Shown piece after piece: positions 51,315-55,057 of a stretch of 55,057 bases of DNA (position 1 is its first letter; every line of letters begins with the position of its first letter). The DNA comes from Ruminococcus sp. (GTDB lineage Bacteria; Bacillota; Clostridia; Oscillospirales; Ruminococcaceae). The stretch covers positions 1 through 55,057 of the forward strand of contig JAGCYM010000075.1 in the NCBI GenBank assembly GCA_017960805.1, in the 5' to 3' direction. The notes under the pieces are model-generated. The model was given only the letters and a program-made list of their open reading frames with translations. It did not search any database and was not told the DNA's origin. Made by a program: the position numbers and the translations under genes.

Positions 51315-52283
51315 ATGTTTAAAAGACCAATCGCCATAGCAACAACACTTACTCTTGCTGTTTCCGCATTTGTTGGCTGCTCATCACCATCAACCGATAA
51401 CGGAAAGCTCGACATAGTATGTTCTATCTACCCTGTCTACGATTGGACTCGTAACATAATCGATACTAATTCAGATAACATCGAACTAAGTTATCTTATG
51501 GACAGCGGAGCAGATCTTCACAACTATCAGCCAACTGCTGATGACATGATCCGAATCTCTGACTGTGATGTTTTCATATATGTAGGCGGAGAATCAGATA
51601 AATGGGTTGATGGTGCGCTCAGTAGTGCACGTAATAAAGATATGGTTGTCATCGATCTCATGGATATTCTTGGGAACGACATTCGAGAAGAAGAATTAAA
51701 AGAAGGTATGGAAGCTCCTGAAGAAGAGGAAGAAAATGAAGATGGAATAGAATATGATGAACATATTTGGCTTTCACTCAAGAATGCTATAAAATGCACA
51801 GAAGCTATCGCAAATGAACTTGAAAAAGCTGACTCGAAAAACTCAGATGTGTATCAGAATAATGCGGATGCATACATCGATCAGCTCAGTAATCTTGATA
51901 ATGAGTTCTCAGAAATGACTGCTTCTGCAAAAAACAAAACGCTGATTTTCGGTGATCGTTTTCCTTTCAGATATTTAGTTGATGATTATGGACTTGACTA
52001 CTACGCAGCTTTCATCGGCTGTTCCGCTGAAAGTGAAGCAAGCTTTGAAACTATTTCATTCCTTGCTCAAAAATGCGATGAATTAGGAACAGACACTATA
52101 TTTACAATTGAAGGTTCCAACTGTAACATCGCAAAAGCAATTATTAATGTAACAAAAACAAAAGATCAGAAAATAGCAACGCTTAATTCACTTCAGACTG
52201 TAAGCTCCAATCCCAAATCAGATCTTGAATATATTTCGGTTATGAAAAGTAACTTCAATACTCTAAAAGAGGCATTAAACTAA
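51315..52283 (+). CDS. znuA: Metal ABC transporter substrate-binding lipoprotein (ZnuA/AdcA type)
   Basis: 322 residues; AAGGAG before the ATG. Lipobox FVGC (Cys22). Cluster A-I binding protein: CSIYPVYDWTRNI, DSGADLHNYQPTADD (first His), YDEHIWLSLKNA (second His). The loop that is His-rich in many ZnuA proteins is acidic here (APEEEEENEDG). Where the third His ligand is expected the sequence is IFGDRFPFRYLVDDYGLDYY, so that His is absent. It delivers Zn, Mn or a similar divalent metal to the permease encoded downstream. Operon znuA-C-B with overlapping ends, controlled by the Fur-type box. The zinc assignment is by similarity only. Confidence 0.88.
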   Translation: MFKRPIAIATTLTLAVSAFVGCSSPSTDNGKLDIVCSIYPVYDWTRNIIDTNSDNIELSYLMDSGADLHNYQPTADDMIRISDCDVFIYVGGESDKWVDGALSSARNKDMVVIDLMDILGNDIREEELKEGMEAPEEEEENEDGIEYDEHIWLSLKNAIKCTEAIANELEKADSKNSDVYQNNADAYIDQLSNLDNEFSEMTASAKNKTLIFGDRFPFRYLVDDYGLDYYAAFIGCSAESEASFETISFLAQKCDELGTDTIFTIEGSNCNIAKAIINVTKTKDQKIATLNSLQTVSSNPKSDLEYISVMKSNFNTLKEALN

Positions 52284-52999
52284 TGAATGAACAGATAATA
52301 TGCAAAAACGCCGCCCTTGGTTATGAGGACGGCATTGTTACTGAAGATATAAACTTCACAGTAAGCAGTGGTGATTATCTCTGTATTCTTGGCGAAAATG
52401 GTTCCGGAAAAAGCACACTGATAAAAGCTCTTCTAGGATTAAAGCCGCAGGTCAGAGGAGAAATCACATGGGTGAACGGCTTCACTTCAAAAGAGATAGG
52501 CTACTTGCCTCAGCAAACTCCTGTACAGAAAGACTTCCCCGCATCAGTACGTGAAATCGTTCTTTCTGGCTGTCTTTCCAAAACAGGTTTACGTCCGTTC
52601 TATAATGCAAAAGAAAAAGAACTAGCTCACAAGAACATGCACAGACTAGGCATTTGTGAACTTGAGAAACGCTGTTATCGTGATCTCTCTGGAGGTCAGC
52701 AGCAACGTGTCCTTCTTGCAAGAGCGCTCTGTGCAACAGAAAAAATGCTTCTTCTAGATGAACCTGTTACAGGTCTTGATCCGCATGCACAGAATGATCT
52801 ATATGAATTGATCTCAACGCTCAATAAAGAAGGCATAACAATAATAATGGTATCGCACGATATTTCATCAGCTGTCAAGTATGCATCTCATATTCTGCAT
52901 ATTGGTAAAAAACAGTTATTCTTCGGTACCAAAAACGATTATCTCAACAGTAAAGTTGGCAAATCGTTTTTAGAAACGGAGGCTGAAACAGATGCTTGA
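52283..52999 (+). CDS. znuC: Metal ABC transporter ATPase (ZnuC type)
   Basis: 238 residues; AGAGG before the ATG, which overlaps the last base of the previous stop. Walker A GENGSGKSTL, Q-loop LPQQTPVQKDFP, signature LSGGQQQRVLLAR, Walker B MLLLDEPVTGLD, H-loop MVSHD. It powers import by the membrane subunit encoded next. It overlaps that gene by 8 nt. Confidence 0.95.
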   Translation: MNEQIICKNAALGYEDGIVTEDINFTVSSGDYLCILGENGSGKSTLIKALLGLKPQVRGEITWVNGFTSKEIGYLPQQTPVQKDFPASVREIVLSGCLSKTGLRPFYNAKEKELAHKNMHRLGICELEKRCYRDLSGGQQQRVLLARALCATEKMLLLDEPVTGLDPHAQNDLYELISTLNKEGITIIMVSHDISSAVKYASHILHIGKKQLFFGTKNDYLNSKVGKSFLETEAETDA

Positions 53000-53846
53000 T
53001 TTAATCTCCAAACTACAGCTATACTTCTCTTATCCATTTGTACGCTATGCGTTTATAGTCGGACTTCTGATAGCTCTATGTTCTTCATTGCTAGGCGTAA
53101 CACTTGTGCTCAAGCGATTCTCCTTCATCGGAGACGGTCTTTCTCATGTTGCTTTCGGCGCTATGGCGGTTGCCTCAGTTGTCGGACTGACTAATAATAT
53201 GCTTCTGGTATTGCCAGTAACTATTCTCTCAGCAGTACTCCTGCTAAGAACAGGTCAGAATACAAAAATAAAAGGCGATGCTGCCGTCGCAATGATTTCA
53301 GTAGGTACACTTGCTATTGGTTATATGTTGATGAACTTATTCCCAAGTTCATCTAATATATCTGCCGATGTCTGCAGCACACTTTTCGGTTCGACACTTA
53401 TTCTCACACTTAAGCCTTTAGATGTTTGGCTTTGTATCGGAATGTCAATAGTTGTACTGCTTATGTTCGTGCTCTTTTACAATAAAATATTCAGTGTTAC
53501 TTTTGATGAAAGCTTTTCAAAAGCTACTGGCATTAACTCAGATGGATACAATCTTCTGATTGCAATAATTACTGCACTTATTATAGTACTGGCAATGAAT
53601 CTTGTTGGTTCACTGCTTATATCTGCTTTAATTATATTCCCAGCTCTATCAGCTATGCGTTTATTCAAAAGCTTCCGTGGAGTTATCATCTGTTCAGCAA
53701 TAATCTCTGTTGTATGTGCAGCAACTGGAATAATAATATCTATTCTAGCTTCAACTCCTGTAGGCTCGACAATAGTTTCAGCTGATATTGTTGTGTTCTT
53801 AGTATTCTGGATAATTTCTGCATTCACAGGGAGAACTAAAAAATGA
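52992..53846 (+). CDS. znuB: Metal ABC transporter permease (ZnuB type)
   Basis: 284 residues, about eight TM helices, ABC-3 family: FVRYAFIVGLLIALCSSLLG, KRFSFIGDGLSHVAFGAMAV, LLIALIITALIIV region AMNLVGSLLISALIIFPALS. It forms the membrane channel for divalent metal. The last 4 nt overlap the start of the lipoprotein gene, placing that gene in the same operon. Confidence 0.94.
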   Translation: MLDLISKLQLYFSYPFVRYAFIVGLLIALCSSLLGVTLVLKRFSFIGDGLSHVAFGAMAVASVVGLTNNMLLVLPVTILSAVLLLRTGQNTKIKGDAAVAMISVGTLAIGYMLMNLFPSSSNISADVCSTLFGSTLILTLKPLDVWLCIGMSIVVLLMFVLFYNKIFSVTFDESFSKATGINSDGYNLLIAIITALIIVLAMNLVGSLLISALIIFPALSAMRLFKSFRGVIICSAIISVVCAATGIIISILASTPVGSTIVSADIVVFLVFWIISAFTGRTKK

Positions 53847-54433
53847 AATCTAAAGTCGCACTAATTCTTTCTGCCACATTACTATTATTTGGCTGCGGTA
53901 ATACATCTAAAATCGATGAAATAGCAGCTTCACAGCAAGGAACAAGCACTTCTTCAGCTTCACAGCAGGAAAACACAAAATCCCCCTCAGAAATAGCTGA
54001 TCCGATCCTTTCTACTGTAACTACATCAACTATTCAAACACAAAGCAACTCAGATAATACAAAGGTAGAGACATTGGATCCCGATGGAGAATTTGATGTT
54101 GATCTTACACAATTAAGTTCAAGTATGGTCTATGGTCAGGTCTATGAAATGGTATATAATCCGGATGATTATATCGGAAAAACTGTTAAGATGCATGGAC
54201 CTTTCGCTTATTATAAAGATGAAACAACCGGAAAAGAATACTTTGCAGTATTGATAACTGATGCTATGGCATGCTGCAGCCAGGGTATAGAATTTGAACT
54301 CGATGGAAATCACAAATATCCTGATGACTATCCTGAGCTGAACAGTGAAATTACTGTAACTGGTACATTCAATAAATATGAGGAAAACAATATTCCGTAT
54401 ATTGAATTACTCGGAGCTCAGATAATCGCATAA
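53843..54433 (+). CDS. Lipoprotein with OB-like domain and Cys-Cys motif, metal-operon linked
   Basis: 196 residues. Lipobox LFGC (Cys18), Ser/Thr/Gln-rich linker (about 20-75), then a beta-rich domain (about 80-196): SSMVYGQVYEMVYNPDDYIG, KTVKMHGPFAYYKDETTGKE, VLITDAMACCSQGIEFELDG, SEITVTGTFNKYEENNIPYI. The CC in DAMACCSQGIEF recalls the CC motif in the C-terminal domain of the TIGR03943/DUF1980 (YcgQ) family. The vicinal Cys could bind zinc. As last gene of a metal-repressed operon it probably helps metal capture at the surface. The family link is my inference. Confidence 0.75.
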   Translation: MKSKVALILSATLLLFGCGNTSKIDEIAASQQGTSTSSASQQENTKSPSEIADPILSTVTTSTIQTQSNSDNTKVETLDPDGEFDVDLTQLSSSMVYGQVYEMVYNPDDYIGKTVKMHGPFAYYKDETTGKEYFAVLITDAMACCSQGIEFELDGNHKYPDDYPELNSEITVTGTFNKYEENNIPYIELLGAQIIA

Positions 54434-54440
54434 CTAAAAT

Positions 54441-54468
54441 TGCCCGTCAAATGACGGGCATATTTATA
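54441..54468. terminator. Terminator of metal operon
   Basis: TGCCCGTCA / TGACGGGCA perfect stem with 2-nt core, then TATTTATA. Tight loop; it can act for the convergent acetyltransferase gene as well. Confidence 0.7.
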
Positions 54469-54473
54469 TGTAT

Positions 54474-54887
54474 TTATTTGACTTGATACATTAATCTCAG
54501 GCGCTTTGCATTATTAGAAGAAAATCCCAATTTTTCATAAAATCCAATTTTGTCAGGAAGTGCTGCCAATTCAACAGCTATATATGATCCACTTATGCCA
54601 TGTGAATCAATGAAAGAAAGTATTTCCTTTAAAAGTATACTGCCTATTCCTTTTCTTTGATATTCAGGACGAACAACTACATCCTTGATATAATAACATA
54701 ACCCCATATCACCTATTACTCTTGCCATTGCAATTATATTATTATCATCAAAAACAGATACCCTGAAAAGAGAATGAACCATAGCTAACTTAGTCTGCTC
54801 TAAAGAAGGCGTTCCATCCCAGACAGAGCTCCATAATAGGATAAATTCTTCAGCAGAAAGCTCATTGTGTCTAATCACATATGCCAT
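54474..54887 (-). CDS. GNAT family N-acetyltransferase
   Basis: 137 residues; GGAGGTTC ahead of the ATG. Single GNAT domain: acetyl-CoA loop VVVRPEYQRKGIGSILLKEI (R/Q-x2-G-x-G/A), beta-4 GLCYYIKDVVV, and the C-terminal IGFYEKLGFSSNNAKRLRL. It transfers an acetyl group to an amine; the substrate is not evident. Cytosolic, just downstream of a tRNA gene on the same strand. Confidence 0.92.
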   Translation of the reverse strand: MAYVIRHNELSAEEFILLWSSVWDGTPSLEQTKLAMVHSLFRVSVFDDNNIIAMARVIGDMGLCYYIKDVVVRPEYQRKGIGSILLKEILSFIDSHGISGSYIAVELAALPDKIGFYEKLGFSSNNAKRLRLMYQVK

Positions 54888-54907
54888 TTAAGAACCTCCA
54901 AATCAAT

Positions 54908-54942
54908 AAAAAAATAAAAACCGCGTTCTAAAGAGAACGCGG
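54908..54942 (-). terminator. Terminator after tRNA
   Basis: CCGCGTTCT / AGAACGCGG stem (54921-54929 with 54934-54942), then TTTTTATTTTTTT on the minus strand. Confidence 0.92.
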
Positions 54943-54944
54943 CA

Positions 54945-55021
54945 TGGTGGGCCAACAGGGACTCGAACCCCGGACCGTCCGGTTATGAGCCGGATGCTCT
55001 AACCAACTGAGCTATTGGCCC
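54945..55021 (-). tRNA. tRNA with CAU anticodon (Met or lysidine-type Ile2)
   Basis: 77 nt on the minus strand including an encoded CCA. Acceptor GGGCCAA/TTGGCCC, D-arm AGCTCAGTTGGTTAGAGC, anticodon stem-loop CCGGCTCATAACCGG with anticodon CAT, T-arm CCGGGGTTCGAGTCCCTG (stem with a mismatch). CAU could be elongator Met or tRNA-Ile2 with lysidine; the first pair G-C excludes the usual bacterial initiator mismatch. Confidence 0.93.
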
Positions 55022-55030
55022 TGATAAAAT

Positions 55031-55057
55031 TAAACGGAAGTCATGGACTTCCGTTTA
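55031..55057 (-). other. Perfect 12-bp inverted repeat at window edge
   Basis: TAAACGGAAGTC (55031-55042) and GACTTCCGTTTA (55046-55057) around a 3-nt loop, cut by the window end. Probably a terminator or spacer hairpin upstream of the tRNA. Confidence 0.4.

Noticed and set aside
54945-55021. Initiator tRNA-fMet
   Set aside because: The acceptor stem begins with a normal G-C pair and the anticodon stem lacks the three G-C pairs in the initiator arrangement.

Overview
The window looks like a chromosomal segment of an anaerobic, spore-lineage Firmicute of the Ruminococcus type. Supporting signs are two secreted proteins ending in type I dockerin modules, Thr/Ser/Ala linkers, BspA-type leucine-rich repeats (LRR_5), a complete spoIIAA-spoIIAB-sigF operon, many strict TTGnnn-17-TATAAT promoters with GGAGG ribosome sites, and a tRNA with an encoded CCA end. 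The genus is an inference from this content; there is no rRNA gene to prove it.

Layout. 1-1956 (-) is the N-terminal part of an LRR/SpaA-like surface protein whose repeat-rich linker runs off the left edge. 2140-2514 is ridA. 3157-5609 pairs a sugar-binding-type lipoprotein with a membrane GGDEF protein whose motif is degenerate, without any ABC transporter partner. 5867-6424 is an unknown gene. 6655-16139 is the most unusual block, all on the + strand: a DivIVA-like coiled-coil protein, a sensory-type [FeFe]-hydrogenase-like protein with a chemoreceptor-like tail, a zinc-ribbon/LRR protein, an atypical protein kinase with a zinc ribbon, a VWA (TerY-like) protein, a PP2C phosphatase, a protein with a cytidine-deaminase-like but zinc-ligand-less domain followed by a PQQGGY repeat tail, and a small membrane protein. 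16535-22523 holds two dockerin proteins around a decayed small gene. 22652-27852 holds a lipoprotein penicillin-binding protein with only a vestige of a glycosyltransferase domain, an O-antigen-ligase-like membrane protein and a YdcF-type membrane protein. 27908-31684 is a 7TM histidine kinase and a glycogen debranching enzyme.

32294-37465 is a partner-switching signalling operon: two STAS proteins, each followed by an ATPase-like protein (one degenerate), a Cache-HAMP-SpoIIE phosphatase and a PAS/HD-GYP protein. 37520-38946 (-) is a decaying three-gene cluster with a nonsense codon and a frameshift. 39060-42789 is the lepA-hemW operon, convergent with spoIIAA-AB-sigF (42791-44196). Then come a flavoredoxin-like protein, a BofC-like protein, a class A PBP with a hairpin between Shine-Dalgarno and start codon, an RlmL-type RNA methyltransferase, a C_GCAxxG_C_C protein, a 2-hydroxyacyl-CoA dehydratase/activase-related protein, and a znuACB-type metal operon under a near-perfect Fur-family box with a Cys-Cys lipoprotein at its end. 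A GNAT acetyltransferase and a CAU-anticodon tRNA close the window.

Functional reading. The window is rich in signal transduction (c-di-GMP-type, kinase/phosphatase, partner switching, histidine kinase) and envelope biology. The best candidate for an undescribed system is the 6.5-16.1 kb block. It resembles the known VWA-kinase-PP2C (TerY-P) triad, but here it lies next to a hydrogenase-derived sensor and a low-complexity, deaminase-derived protein. Linking these parts into one pathway is inference from gene order and strand.
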